64,000 nucleotides of DNA from Fredinandcohnia onubensis (GCF_002734285.1 NZ_NSEA01000003.1:1-64000); one strand, 5' to 3'; shown: positions 7,001 to 17,022, counted from the first letter of the stretch. Made by a program: numbers and translations. Notes: a model not told the origin generated them from the sequence alone.

Positions 7001-7933
7001 AAAGAAGTAACCGATAAAGATTCCGATGGATAATAGGAAACCAAAAAATGTATTTGTTTGGGCAGTTGCTTTCATTGCTGGCATCATTTGGATTGGCTCT
7101 GATTTACCAATAAAACCAATTATCGCTTGAACTGCTTTTGGAACGCTCACCAGTACAAGTAGGCTCCACCATGACGCTATTCCCATAAATGACAAAGCAA
7201 TAATCCAGACATATGAAATAATAAACAAAACCGCTAAGAACTTAATCGCATTTTTTCTTCCTAATAAAATCGGTAAGGTACGACGTCCGTTCTTTTTGTC
7301 GCCATCTAAATCACGAATATTGTTTGACATATTAATGGCACCAACAAGGATCATTATTGGAATAGAAATTAAAATACTTGTTGAAGTAACAGTACCCGTT
7401 TGGATGAAAAACGATATTAAAATAATAATCATACCCATAAAGAAACCAGCTGCAAGCTCTCCAAAAGGTGTTGATGAAATTGGGAATGGGCCACCTGTAT
7501 ATAAATAACCAACAGACATACATATAGTCCCCACTAATGCTAACCACCAGCTACTATTCATACTAATATAAACACCTAAAAGTGTGGCAATTCCCATAAA
7601 GGCAAATGCCAAGTTTATGATCACTTTTGGCTTTACTCCATCTCTAACAATTGTCCCACCAATACCGACTGATTCAGCGGTATCAAGACCACGTTTATAA
7701 TCGAAATACTCATTAATCATATTAGTTGCTGCTTGAATGAGAAGACAAGCAAGTAACATTGTTAAGAATAATGCCATGTTTATAGATGTATCTGGAATTG
7801 CAAGAACTGTTCCTAGAATAACTGGAACAAAGGATGCAGTTAGTGTATGTGGACGCATAAGTCTCCACCATACTTGAAACCCATTTGAAGGCTTTTTAGA
7901 TAGCTTCTGATTTGACTGAAGTTCTGTATGCAT
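6998..7933 (-). CDS. menA: 1,4-dihydroxy-2-naphthoate polyprenyltransferase MenA
   Basis: Membrane UbiA-family prenyltransferase that joins a polyprenyl diphosphate to 1,4-dihydroxy-2-naphthoate, giving demethylmenaquinone. 311 aa with eight to nine hydrophobic segments. The two Asp-rich motifs expected of UbiA enzymes are visible: NEYFDYKRGLD (about residue 73) and NNIRDLDGDKKNGRRT (about 205). RBS GAGAGGAG precedes the start. It is divergent from menF, so the late membrane step and the early cytosolic steps share one 364-bp regulatory region. Confidence 0.95.
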   Translation of the reverse strand: MHTELQSNQKLSKKPSNGFQVWWRLMRPHTLTASFVPVILGTVLAIPDTSINMALFLTMLLACLLIQAATNMINEYFDYKRGLDTAESVGIGGTIVRDGVKPKVIINLAFAFMGIATLLGVYISMNSSWWLALVGTICMSVGYLYTGGPFPISSTPFGELAAGFFMGMIIILISFFIQTGTVTSTSILISIPIMILVGAINMSNNIRDLDGDKKNGRRTLPILLGRKNAIKFLAVLFIISYVWIIALSFMGIASWWSLLVLVSVPKAVQAIIGFIGKSEPIQMMPAMKATAQTNTFFGFLLSIGIFIGYFF

Positions 7934-8297
7934 TAGACTTCTCCTCTCACGTCATATCATGTATATCCAAAGTTCAGTTTAGTGAATTGGACAAGTACTG
8001 TCAATGGTTTAATGTAACAAAAAAGACATAATCATTCTTCCCATGATTTAATCCCCAGACTAACCTAACTCTCAAAACGTAATAATAAGGAAGTAAGTGG
8101 TCATAGTGCGGGTAGGTATGGTAGAATCAAGTTTGTTGACAACTATTCATTATGAGGTATATCGTAGCATTTGATTCATTAATCAAAAATTATCGGGATT
8201 ATAATACTAAGGGTAAATACACGTTAATGATATACTATAATCATATACTATTTCTAAAGTAAAATTTATTATGGAATACACTTCGGGGGGATATAAG
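7934..8297. promoter_or_regulatory. Divergent menA/menF intergenic region with men promoter candidate
   Basis: 364-bp gene-free region. A plausible plus-strand sigma-A promoter is TTGACA (8136-8141), 16-nt spacer, TATATC (8158-8163). Further AT-rich -10-like boxes are at 8200 and 8236 without good -35 boxes, so the in vivo start cannot be fixed by eye. Confidence 0.4.
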
Positions 8298-9695
8298 TTG
8301 GTCATGATACAACAAAAAGGATTGAAGGATTACATAGAGAAAGGAATGTTCCGTTCAAAGGAGCTTTCAAAGCCGATACTTGTAAGTCAGGTTAGAGAGA
8401 TAGAGAACATAGACCCCCTATTGTTCTTTTCTACTGGGAAAAAAGAAACGTTTGAAACGCGATGTTTCTGGTCCAATCCAACAAATGATACGATAATTGT
8501 TGGACTTGGAGAAGCCTATACAATTAGCGATAGCGAGTCTACAGAACGTTTTGTTGCAATAGAAGAAGAGTGGAAAAAACTCGTTCACAATTCGATTATA
8601 GTGGATGATTTCGCACCATATTCTACAGGGCCAATCTTAATGGGAGGCTTTTCATTCGATCCATTAATAAAGAGAACTGAGCTTTGGAATCATTTTGATG
8701 ATGCAAAGTTTGTCTTGCCTACGATTATGCTTTCTGTCTACAAAGGAAGTACTTATTTAACCACAAATATTATTTGTGAGCCTACAGGAACAACTTTTGT
8801 TGAATCTGATATAGAACAATTAGAAGGACTGCTTGAGGGAAATCGAAAAGATCCAATAAGCAATTCCTTTACGAAAGAAGAAGTCCAACCAAAGGAATGG
8901 ATGGAATCTGTTCGAAATGCAACAAAAAAGGTACAGGCCGGCGAGGTTGAAAAGGTCGTATTAGCAAGAGAAATTAAACTGCATTTTGATAAGCCAATTG
9001 AAACAGATGCCATTTTAGCACGTCTAAAAGAAGAGCAACCAATGAGTTATTTATTTGCAATTGAGTACGGAGATTCATGTTTTATCGGAGCTTCACCTGA
9101 ACGACTCATTAAGAAAAAAGGTGGAGAATTTTTAACGACTTGCTTAGCGGGTTCGATACGACGTGGCAAAACACCTTCTGAAGATGAACAATTAGCTAAT
9201 GAATTACTTAGTGACCGGAAAAATCTATACGAACATGATGTTGTTGTACAAATGATTAAAAATGCAATGAAAGAATCTTGTATACGCATCTCTTCACCAA
9301 CTCAACCAGATATCTTAAAAATGCGAGATATCCAACATCTATACACACCTGTAAGAGGGGTAGCAAAAGAAAATGTGTCATTGCTTACTGTTGTGGATCG
9401 ACTACATCCAACTCCAGCCCTTGGAGGACAACCTAAACAAAAAGCATATGAAATTATTCGTGAGCTTGAGGTTCTCGACCGTGGTTGGTACGGAAGCCCA
9501 GTTGGTTGGTTAGATACGAAAGATAATGGAGAATTTGCCGTTGCCATTCGTTCTGGGTTAATAAATAGCAACAATGCATCCTTATTTGCTGGATGTGGAA
9601 TTGTAGGAGATTCAGAACCAGAAAGTGAATATACAGAAACAATGATTAAGTTTAGACCGATGCTATCCGCATTAGGAGGCTTAGACAATGAATAA
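8298..9695 (+). CDS. menF: Isochorismate synthase MenF
   Basis: Converts chorismate to isochorismate, the first committed step of menaquinone synthesis. 465 aa, chorismate-binding family. Conserved C-terminal blocks: KVVLARE, FIGASPERLI, LAGSIRRG, PTPALGG and the E-rich GIVGDSEPESEYTE metal-binding end. Start chosen at TTG 8298, seven bases after GGGGGGA. An ATG two codons later is possible. It overlaps menD by 8 nt. Confidence 0.95.
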   Translation: MVMIQQKGLKDYIEKGMFRSKELSKPILVSQVREIENIDPLLFFSTGKKETFETRCFWSNPTNDTIIVGLGEAYTISDSESTERFVAIEEEWKKLVHNSIIVDDFAPYSTGPILMGGFSFDPLIKRTELWNHFDDAKFVLPTIMLSVYKGSTYLTTNIICEPTGTTFVESDIEQLEGLLEGNRKDPISNSFTKEEVQPKEWMESVRNATKKVQAGEVEKVVLAREIKLHFDKPIETDAILARLKEEQPMSYLFAIEYGDSCFIGASPERLIKKKGGEFLTTCLAGSIRRGKTPSEDEQLANELLSDRKNLYEHDVVVQMIKNAMKESCIRISSPTQPDILKMRDIQHLYTPVRGVAKENVSLLTVVDRLHPTPALGGQPKQKAYEIIRELEVLDRGWYGSPVGWLDTKDNGEFAVAIRSGLINSNNASLFAGCGIVGDSEPESEYTETMIKFRPMLSALGGLDNE

Positions 9696-11436
9696 TGAAG
9701 CATTAACTCGATATGTAGCATCATTTATTGATGAATTAGTCCAAGTGGGTGTCACAGAGGCCATTGTGAGCCCTGGCTCCCGCTCTACCCCGATGGCAAT
9801 ATTAATGGCTGAACATCCTGATATGAATGTTACAATTAATATTGATGAACGATCATCCGCTTTTTACGCGCTTGGGGTAGCTAAAGCCACCAAAAAGCCT
9901 GTAGCGATCCTTTGTACATCTGGGACTGCAGCAGCGAATTATTTTCCGGCTATTGTGGAGGCCTATTATTCAAGAGTACCGCTTATTGTGCTGACAGCGG
10001 ACCGACCACATGAATTGCGTGATGTTGGTGCACCGCAAGCCATAGACCAGAACCAGTTATATGGTAATCATGCGAAATGGTTTGTTGAAATGGCGCTACC
10101 TGAAGATTCTGAGCAAATGTTGGCTTATGTCAGAACAATGGCAGGAAGAGCAGCGGGTACAGCACAATCAGCTCCTGCAGGACCGGTCCATCTGAACTTT
10201 CCTTTTCGTGAGCCGCTCATACCAAACCTCGGTCTTGATCATCTATGGGGTACAAGCAAAATGGCTAAAAAAAATGTTAATGTCGTTGTTGGTAAACCGA
10301 CAATGGACGAAGAACAAGCTCAACTGATAAGTGATGTAGTCAGTGAAAAACTGAAGGGAATTATTGTATGTGGTTCACATGATCATTCTGAATTTGGACA
10401 TGCTGTAGCTAATCTAGCAGAAACTCTTCAATTTCCAATACTTGCTGACCCATTATCCCAACTGAGAAGTGGTACACATCCTAAATCATACATATTAGAT
10501 GGGTATGATGCTTTTTTACGAAACGAAGAGTTCCGAGAAGCTTATAAACCTGACATTATTATTCGTTTCGGAGCAATGCCTGTCTCTAAGTCGCTACTAC
10601 AATATATTCAAAAACAAAAAAACACACAACAAATCGTTGTAGATGGGGACGGTGGATGGAGAGATCCTACTTTATCGGCAACCGATATGGTGTACTGTGA
10701 TGAAATAGAATTCTGCCAGGCGATTACGAAACGAATTCAGAAACGTAGTGATAATGGTTGGATAAGCTCTTGGATTAAAATAAATGAGATAGTAAAAGAA
10801 AATATCAACGCGGTACACCAAGAGGAAACCTTATTTGAGGGGAAGGTATTTACTGAACTTCAAGAAATCCTGCCAAATGGTTCTACTTTATTTGTCGGAA
10901 ACAGTATGCCAATTCGGGACCTTGATACTTTCTTTACAAATAATGAAAAGTCAATTCATGCACTAGGAAACCGAGGAGCCAATGGCATTGATGGACTTGT
11001 TTCAACGGCAATGGGCATTAGTTCGCAAAATGAGCATACGGTTCTAGTGATTGGTGATCTTTCTTTCTACCATGATTTAAATGGATTATTAGCAGCAAAA
11101 CATCATCGTTTAAATAGTACGATCGTGTTAATTAATAATGACGGTGGCGGTATATTTTCTTTCTTACCACAATCACAGGAAGTAAAGCATTTTGAAACCC
11201 TGTTTGGTACGCCAATCGGGCTTGATTATGAACATGCTGTAAAAATGTATGGCGGGAAGTTTACTAGTGTTGAGAATTGGCCGGAATTTCGAAAAGCCAT
11301 ATCTGCTTCATTAAATGGTAATGGCCTTCATGTTGTTGAAGTAAAAACGGACCGTCAAGAAAATGTCATGATTCATCGGAAAATGTGGAATAATGTTTCC
11401 CAGGAAATAAAAAACCTGCTTAAAAAGGAACAATAA
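9688..11436 (+). CDS. menD: SEPHCHC synthase MenD
   Basis: Thiamine-diphosphate enzyme that couples isochorismate with 2-oxoglutarate to give 2-succinyl-5-enolpyruvyl-6-hydroxy-3-cyclohexene-1-carboxylate. 582 aa. The N-terminal pyrimidine-binding domain (SPGSRSTP, CTSGTAAANY, DRPHELRDVGAPQ) and C-terminal pyrophosphate domain (GDLSFYHDLNGL, then NNDGGGIFSFLPQ) are intact. Translationally coupled to menF by overlap; menH begins two bases after its stop. Confidence 0.96.
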   Translation: MNNEALTRYVASFIDELVQVGVTEAIVSPGSRSTPMAILMAEHPDMNVTINIDERSSAFYALGVAKATKKPVAILCTSGTAAANYFPAIVEAYYSRVPLIVLTADRPHELRDVGAPQAIDQNQLYGNHAKWFVEMALPEDSEQMLAYVRTMAGRAAGTAQSAPAGPVHLNFPFREPLIPNLGLDHLWGTSKMAKKNVNVVVGKPTMDEEQAQLISDVVSEKLKGIIVCGSHDHSEFGHAVANLAETLQFPILADPLSQLRSGTHPKSYILDGYDAFLRNEEFREAYKPDIIIRFGAMPVSKSLLQYIQKQKNTQQIVVDGDGGWRDPTLSATDMVYCDEIEFCQAITKRIQKRSDNGWISSWIKINEIVKENINAVHQEETLFEGKVFTELQEILPNGSTLFVGNSMPIRDLDTFFTNNEKSIHALGNRGANGIDGLVSTAMGISSQNEHTVLVIGDLSFYHDLNGLLAAKHHRLNSTIVLINNDGGGIFSFLPQSQEVKHFETLFGTPIGLDYEHAVKMYGGKFTSVENWPEFRKAISASLNGNGLHVVEVKTDRQENVMIHRKMWNNVSQEIKNLLKKEQ

Positions 11437-11438
11437 CT

Positions 11439-12260
11439 ATGTTTATTCCATCAAGCGGGGTTACTTATCATGTGCAAGTGATGGGTGAAGGCGAACCGAT
11501 TGTGTTCCTCCATGGTTTTACAGGTAGTATAGCAACTTGGAGCAGAGCAACCGAGCCACTTCATAAAAGTTATCAATGTATTTTCATTGATATAATCGGT
11601 CATGGAGAGACAGATAGTCCTGATGACTTTTCAAGATATCATATAGAAACTGTTGCTAAAGATATCATTCATATTCTTGATGCCTTAGTTATCCCAAAAA
11701 CTCATATAGTTGGTTACTCCATGGGAGGAAGACTAGCTTTGGCCATTTCTATTCTTTATTCAACTAGAGTAACTAGCCTCGTACTAGAGAGTAGTTCTCC
11801 AGGATTAAGAACAGAAGAAGAGAGAGCTGCTCGTAGAAAATCTGATGAGCAACTGGCAAATCGTATTGAGCAAGAGGGAATCCAAGGTTTTATTGATTTT
11901 TGGGAGAAGATCCCGTTATTCTCTTCCCAACAGGCACTAACGAAAGAAAGTCAACTAGAAATACGCAAACAACGTCTTAAAAATAATCCAGTCGGTTTAG
12001 CTAATAGTCTTAAGGGGATGGGGACTGGTTCACAACCCTCATACTGGGATAGATTAAATGAGCTTAACCTACCAACTTTATTGCTTTGTGGAGAGCTTGA
12101 CCAAAAGTATTGTGGGATTGCTGAAGAGATGAGTTTAAGCATTCAAAATGCAAAAGTGGAGAAAATAGTAGAGGTTGGACATGCAATTCATGTGGAACAA
12201 CCACATTTTTTTGGTAAAATAATAAATGAGTTTGTTTCTGATCATCATTTTTCTCAATGA
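11439..12260 (+). CDS. menH: SHCHC synthase MenH (alpha/beta hydrolase fold)
   Basis: Eliminates pyruvate from SEPHCHC to form 2-succinyl-6-hydroxy-2,4-cyclohexadiene-1-carboxylate. 273 aa. The nucleophile elbow GYSMGG (about residues 92-97), oxyanion segment FLHGFTGS, catalytic Asp in CGELDQKY and His in GHAIHVEQP are all present. Within the men operon, 2 nt after menD. Corresponds to B. subtilis YtxM. Confidence 0.93.
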   Translation: MFIPSSGVTYHVQVMGEGEPIVFLHGFTGSIATWSRATEPLHKSYQCIFIDIIGHGETDSPDDFSRYHIETVAKDIIHILDALVIPKTHIVGYSMGGRLALAISILYSTRVTSLVLESSSPGLRTEEERAARRKSDEQLANRIEQEGIQGFIDFWEKIPLFSSQQALTKESQLEIRKQRLKNNPVGLANSLKGMGTGSQPSYWDRLNELNLPTLLLCGELDQKYCGIAEEMSLSIQNAKVEKIVEVGHAIHVEQPHFFGKIINEFVSDHHFSQ

Positions 12261-12302
12261 TCAAAATTACATACAAACCTATACATAAAGGAGGACAAGC
12301 TA

Positions 12303-13124
12303 ATGGCTGCAGTTGAATGGGTTGCAGAACGTAAGTATGATGAGATTTTATATGAAACTTACAATGGTATTGCAAAGATCACCATTAACCGACCACATGT
12401 TAGAAATGCGTTTACGCCGAAAACAGTGGCAGAAATGATTGATGCCTTTGCTTATGCAAGAGATGATTCAAATATTGGTGTTATTGTTCTTGCTGGTGCA
12501 GGAGATGAAGCATTCTGTTCTGGTGGAGATCAGAAGGTTCGAGGACATGGTGGATATGTTGGAGACGACCAAATCCCACGATTAAATGTTCTTGATTTAC
12601 AACGTTTAATCCGTGTAATTCCAAAGCCAGTTATCGCGATGGTATCAGGTTATGCAATTGGTGGAGGACATGTATTACATGTTGTATGTGACTTAACAAT
12701 TGCTGCGGATAACGCTATTTTCGGACAAACTGGTCCGAAGGTTGGAAGCTTTGATGCAGGTTATGGTTCTGGATATCTTGCTCGCATCATTGGTCATAAA
12801 AAGGCTCGTGAAATCTGGTTCCTTTGCCGTCAATATAATGCGCAAGAGGCATTAGACATGGGTCTTGTGAATACTGTTGTTCCATTAGAGCAGCTTGAAG
12901 AAGAAACAATTAAGTGGTGTGAAGAAATTCTTGAAAAGAGTCCAACAGCTCTTCGTTTCTTAAAAGCCGCAATGAATGCTGATACAGATGGCTTAGCAGG
13001 TCTACAACAAATGGCTGGCGATGCTACTCTTCTATACTACACAACAGAAGAAGCGAAGGAAGGCCGTGACGCATTTAAAGAAAAGCGCATGCCAGACTTT
13101 AAGCAATTCCCTCGTTTCCCTTAA
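12303..13124 (+). CDS. menB: 1,4-dihydroxy-2-naphthoyl-CoA synthase MenB
   Basis: Crotonase-family enzyme closing the second ring (o-succinylbenzoyl-CoA to DHNA-CoA). 273 aa. Visible: [43 protein letters not shown] (part) and the C-terminal [29 protein letters not shown] is strong, and the 42-bp gap after menH lets menB be translated independently. Confidence 0.96.
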   Translation: MAAVEWVAERKYDEILYETYNGIAKITINRPHVRNAFTPKTVAEMIDAFAYARDDSNIGVIVLAGAGDEAFCSGGDQKVRGHGGYVGDDQIPRLNVLDLQRLIRVIPKPVIAMVSGYAIGGGHVLHVVCDLTIAADNAIFGQTGPKVGSFDAGYGSGYLARIIGHKKAREIWFLCRQYNAQEALDMGLVNTVVPLEQLEEETIKWCEEILEKSPTALRFLKAAMNADTDGLAGLQQMAGDATLLYYTTEEAKEGRDAFKEKRMPDFKQFPRFP

Positions 13125-13135
13125 TGTTCAGTTCT

Positions 13136-13172
13136 CAGCTTGATGAAGACCTCATCAAGCTGTTTTTGCATT
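13136..13172 (+). terminator. Hairpin between menB and menE
   Basis: An 11-bp stem CAGCTTGATGA / TCATCAAGCTG followed by T5GCAT5. It sits inside the men operon and likely reduces transcription into menE and menC. Confidence 0.75.
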
Positions 13173-13203
13173 TTTAATACAAACATAAGAGGATTTGAAA
13201 AAG

Positions 13204-14682
13204 ATGAATTCAACAGAAATACCAAATTGGCTGAAACAGCGTTCGTTTTTAACGCCAAATCGAATTGCGATAAAAACTGAAAATGAAGAGATATCATTTC
13301 TAACTTTACATAAAAATGTGTTAAAAAGGGCTAACCAACTCACTTTTGCAGGGATACAAAAGGATGACGTTGTAGCTGTGCTCCTGAGAAACAGTGTTGA
13401 GATGGTTGAGGTGATTCATGCACTGAAATATATTGGGGCAGTTACAGTCCTTTTGAATATTAAACTAACAAGTAATGAACTAGAATTTCAATTGAGTGAT
13501 GCTGGCACAAAAATGCTGTTAACCGAAGAGCCTTTTCTTGAGAAAGTAGCTCATCTTAATATTAAAAACATACCATTAAATGAACTTTATGAGCTTCCTG
13601 AGAAAGACTGTGAGATTCAAGAGTATTTCTCTTTAGAACAGGCAGATACAATTATGTACACTTCAGGAACGACTGGAAAACCAAAGGGTGTTATTCATAC
13701 ATATGGAAACCATTGGTGGAGCGCGATTGGCTCAAGTTTAAATTTAGGGTTACACCAGGATGATTGCTGGTTACTTACTGTTCCGATGTTCCATATTAGT
13801 GGGTTATCGATTTTGTATCGAAGTGTCATTTACGGAATACCAGCGGTGATTCACGAAAAATTCGACCCCAAAAAAGCAAATGATGCGATTATGAATCAAG
13901 GTGTTACAATCATGTCAGCAGTGGGTGTCATGCTAACGAGGATGATTAGAGAGTTAGGGGATGAGCGCTACCCTAATCATTTTAGATGTATGCTTCTTGG
14001 AGGAGGTCCTGCACCAAAACCATTATTAGAGGATTGTATTGCCTATAATATTCCTGTTTTCCAGACTTATGGCATGACTGAAACAGCATCACAGGTTGTT
14101 ACGTTAGGACCTGAGTATAGTATTTCAAAGCTAGGTTCAGCAGGTAAACCACTTTTTCCAGTACAAATCAAAATAGATAAAGATGGTACACCTACACGTC
14201 CTAATGAAATAGGGGAGATCGTTGTAAAGGCACCAAACGTGACGAAAGGCTACTTAAATCGGATTGATGCTACGATGACTTCAATAGTTGATGGCTGGCT
14301 ATACACTGGTGACATTGGTTACATCGATGAGGAAGGGTTTCTATTTGTGTTAGATCGCCGTTCAGATTTAATTATTTCAGGGGGAGAGAACATTTATCCT
14401 GCTGAACTTGAAGCAGTTCTATTGTCACATCCTAACATTTTAGAAGCGGGTGTTACAGGTGTGGATGATGAAAAATGGGGACAGGTGCCAGCTGCCTTCG
14501 TAATAAAAGAAGAAGGAAGTAATCTAGATGAAGATGAAATCATTGCTTTTTGCCATGAACAACTTGCACGTTATAAAGTTCCAAAATCCATCCATTTTGT
14601 TGATGCCCTCCCACGAAATGCATCTAATAAACTTATGAGACGGAAATTAGTTGATCTACTAAAGGATGAGAAAAATGATTAA
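13204..14682 (+). CDS. menE: o-Succinylbenzoate-CoA ligase MenE
   Basis: AMP-forming acyl-CoA synthetase that activates o-succinylbenzoate. 492 aa. P-loop-like YTSGTTGKPKG (about residue 155), A5-type motif TYGMTETASQ, hinge DRRSDLIISGGENIYP, and C-terminal lysine in PRNASNKLMRR. Start chosen at ATG 13204 behind AAGAGGAT; an in-frame TTG lies three codons upstream. Its 3' end overlaps the menC start. Confidence 0.95.
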   Translation: MNSTEIPNWLKQRSFLTPNRIAIKTENEEISFLTLHKNVLKRANQLTFAGIQKDDVVAVLLRNSVEMVEVIHALKYIGAVTVLLNIKLTSNELEFQLSDAGTKMLLTEEPFLEKVAHLNIKNIPLNELYELPEKDCEIQEYFSLEQADTIMYTSGTTGKPKGVIHTYGNHWWSAIGSSLNLGLHQDDCWLLTVPMFHISGLSILYRSVIYGIPAVIHEKFDPKKANDAIMNQGVTIMSAVGVMLTRMIRELGDERYPNHFRCMLLGGGPAPKPLLEDCIAYNIPVFQTYGMTETASQVVTLGPEYSISKLGSAGKPLFPVQIKIDKDGTPTRPNEIGEIVVKAPNVTKGYLNRIDATMTSIVDGWLYTGDIGYIDEEGFLFVLDRRSDLIISGGENIYPAELEAVLLSHPNILEAGVTGVDDEKWGQVPAAFVIKEEGSNLDEDEIIAFCHEQLARYKVPKSIHFVDALPRNASNKLMRRKLVDLLKDEKND

Positions 14683-15784
14683 GGTGAAAAAGGTTACCCT
14701 CCATCTCATACAACAAAGTTTGCTCTCACCGTTTGTAACAAGTATGGGGCAGGTTAATACAAGAGAGAGTATTCTTGTTGAAATGGAGGATGTTGAAGGT
14801 TTCGTTGGTTGGGGAGAAGTTGTTGCCTTTTCATCACCTTGGTATACAGAAGAGACGATTAAAACTTGTTGGCATATACTTGTCGATTATCTGATCCCGC
14901 AAATTTTACAAGAGGAGGTTGAGCATCCTCAGCAACTACAGGAATGTTTTCAATTTGTAAAACGAAATAATATGGCGAAAGCTAGCATCGACATGGCCAT
15001 ATGGGATTTATATTCAAAAAAACAAGGAACTTCTCTTTCTAAAGCGATTGGCGGAACGAGAGATTCTATTGATTCAGGCGTAGTCGTAAGTATTAATTCA
15101 CTTGAGGAAGTATTACGTAAAATTCAGGAGCACGTGAACACAGGTTATAAACGAGTCAAAATAAAAATTAAGCCTGGACAAGATTATGAGCTTCTAAAAG
15201 AAATTAGACGGGAATTTCCAAATCTACCGCTAATGGTTGATGCGAATTCGGCTTATACTTTACAAGATACTGAAAAACTTAAAGCATTAGATAAGTTTAA
15301 GTTGTTGATGATTGAACAGCCACTAGCGGAGAATGATATTTTTGATCATGCAAAGCTGCAAAAAGTACTTTCAACACCTATATGTTTGGATGAAAGCATC
15401 ACATCGGCAGAAGATGCCCGTAAGGCAATTGAAATGGGGAGCTGTCGAGTAATGAATATCAAAATTGGGCGAGTGGGTGGAATCACTGAGGCAATACGTA
15501 TTCATGATATTTGTAGGTCCCATCAAATCCCTGTCTGGTGTGGGGGAATGCTTGAAACCGGAATTTCAAGAGCCCATAATATTGCCTTAGCGAGCCTACC
15601 AAACTTCACAATTCCTGGAGATATTTCTGCGTCCTCTAGATATTGGTCAAGGGATGTTATTATTCCAGAAGTTACTGTAGAAAACGGCTGCATTACCGTT
15701 CCAGATGAACCAGGAATTGGATATGAGGTAGACCGCGAATGGATTCAGCATATTACGAAACAGAAACAGGTAATGCAATGTTAA
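14675..15784 (+). CDS. menC: o-Succinylbenzoate synthase MenC
   Basis: Enolase-superfamily dehydratase making o-succinylbenzoate; many Bacillaceae homologues also racemise N-acyl amino acids. 369 aa. The lysine pair RVKIKIKPG, metal ligands in MVDANSAY, IEQPL and CLDES, and the second-half lysine MNIKIGRVGG are in the expected order. Start ATG 14675 uses AAAGGATGAG and overlaps menE by 8 nt. Its stop codon lies in the left arm of the 15782 inverted repeat. Confidence 0.94.
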   Translation: MIKVKKVTLHLIQQSLLSPFVTSMGQVNTRESILVEMEDVEGFVGWGEVVAFSSPWYTEETIKTCWHILVDYLIPQILQEEVEHPQQLQECFQFVKRNNMAKASIDMAIWDLYSKKQGTSLSKAIGGTRDSIDSGVVVSINSLEEVLRKIQEHVNTGYKRVKIKIKPGQDYELLKEIRREFPNLPLMVDANSAYTLQDTEKLKALDKFKLLMIEQPLAENDIFDHAKLQKVLSTPICLDESITSAEDARKAIEMGSCRVMNIKIGRVGGITEAIRIHDICRSHQIPVWCGGMLETGISRAHNIALASLPNFTIPGDISASSRYWSRDVIIPEVTVENGCITVPDEPGIGYEVDREWIQHITKQKQVMQC

Positions 15785-15823
15785 CTTTATTCAGCGTGGG
15801 ATGGGCCCAGCTGAATAAAGTTA
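15782..15823. repeat. TAACTTTATTCAGC inverted repeat, convergent terminator
   Basis: Perfect 14-bp arms (15782-15795 and 15810-15823) around a 14-nt GC-rich loop. The stop codons of menC and of the ZIP gene lie in the outer ends of the two arms. The arm sequence recurs at 44055 and 44136 upstream of leuS, so this is a member of a dispersed repeat family in this genome. Confidence 0.85.
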
Positions 15824-16630
15824 GATAAATAGTAGTAGACTTAACGCCATAACAGCCATACCTGCAATTAATCCATAAATGGATAAATGTCCACTATCAT
15901 AACGTTTAGAAGCAGGGAGTAATTCATCAAGAGAAATAAACACCATAATTCCTGCTACGGCAGCGAAGATTATCCCAAACATGATATCGTTTAAAAATGG
16001 CATTAAAATCAAGAAAGCAACAATGGCCCCGACAGGTTCAGCTAAACCGGAAAGAAACGAGAGCTTAAACGCTCTTTTTTTATCTCCTGTTGCAAAATAG
16101 ACCGGAACAGCAACCGCTATTCCTTCAGGTATATTGTGAATCGCTACTGCAACTGCTATAGCGATACCTAGACCAGGGTCTTGAAGAGCTGAAGTAAAGG
16201 TGGCTATACCTTCAGGAAAATTGTGAATCCCAATAGCGAGAGCTGTAAATGTTCCCATTTTTAATAATTGAGCTTCTTCTAACTTGGAAGATGACAGATT
16301 CATGTCCTCCACCTTTTTTACCTCATGTGGGTTACTACTCTCAGGGACAAACTTATCAATTAAAGCAATTAAAAGCATTCCCCCGAAAAATCCTGCAACT
16401 GTCATCCAGTTCCCTAGTTCATTCCCAAGTTCAGACGTTAGCGCATCTTTTGCTTTAACAAAGATTTCAACCATGGATACATAAATCATGACACCTGCTG
16501 AGAAACCGAGTGTCCAGGATAGAAATTTGGTATTCGTTCTGGACGTAAAGAGAGCTATTAAGCTCCCTATACCGGTTGCGAGGCCAGCGAATAAAGTTAA
16601 ACCAAAAGCGAGTAAAAGATTTTCATACAT
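15821..16630 (-). CDS. ZIP-family divalent metal transporter
   Basis: 269-aa inner membrane protein with about eight hydrophobic segments and the two ZIP signature helices HNFPEGIATF (about residue 136) and HNIPEGIAVA (about 164), which form the binuclear metal site. A loop rich in charged residues lies around 95-120. It resembles bacterial ZupT/GufA-type importers of zinc and other divalent ions. Convergent with menC; upstream of two further metal-linked genes on the same strand, though separated by a terminator. Confidence 0.9.
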   Translation of the reverse strand: MYENLLLAFGLTLFAGLATGIGSLIALFTSRTNTKFLSWTLGFSAGVMIYVSMVEIFVKAKDALTSELGNELGNWMTVAGFFGGMLLIALIDKFVPESSNPHEVKKVEDMNLSSSKLEEAQLLKMGTFTALAIGIHNFPEGIATFTSALQDPGLGIAIAVAVAIHNIPEGIAVAVPVYFATGDKKRAFKLSFLSGLAEPVGAIVAFLILMPFLNDIMFGIIFAAVAGIMVFISLDELLPASKRYDSGHLSIYGLIAGMAVMALSLLLFI

Positions 16631-16826
16631 CGCTTATTCTCCTCTCAAGCCTTTATTTTATATTATGTTTTTTGTTTTAATGAATAATTGTTTCCTTAGT
16701 GCAACTTTTAAAAGTATCATATGTTTATTTTTTTATTTTGTCAATTATTTTATTTCAAAAAATTCGACATGTTATAAGGATTATGCAAGTATAGGGGAAT
16801 TTGTTTCGGCAATTTTAAAATATAAA

Positions 16827-16853
16827 AAGACAGCTGAGTAAATCAGCTGTCTT
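16827..16853 (-). terminator. Terminator of the DUF1540 gene
   Basis: AAGACAGCTGA / TCAGCTGTCTT hairpin with a T-rich tail on the minus strand. Confidence 0.8.
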
Positions 16854-16863
16854 GGTCACATTT

Positions 16864-17022
16864 CTATAACTCACTTGGTATGAAAGTTTTACAATCCGTT
16901 TCAGTTTGTTCTGATGCTGTTTTCCCTGAGTGACTTACAACATAGATTGCATCAGCACTACATTTATTGCCGTTTGCCCAATAATGACAGTTTTTAACTT
17001 CACATAATACGTCTTGTGCCAT
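16864..17022 (-). CDS. DUF1540 domain small Cys-rich protein, 52 aa
   Basis: A gene not in standard long-ORF lists. MAQDVLCEVKNCHYWANGN starts the protein, then KCSADAIYV and DCKTF: four cysteines in the spacing of DUF1540, a presumed metal-binding domain of unknown role. RBS AGAGGTG lies 7 nt before ATG 17022. It lies between the ZIP transporter and the ZnuA-like gene, a placement that fits a zinc-related role, but this is inference from position. Confidence 0.88.
   Translation of the reverse strand: MAQDVLCEVKNCHYWANGNKCSADAIYVVSHSGKTASEQTETDCKTFIPSEL

Noticed and set aside
12064-12375. Minus-strand ORF across menH/menB
   Set aside because: Shadow of two well-supported genes; no RBS and no recognisable motif.
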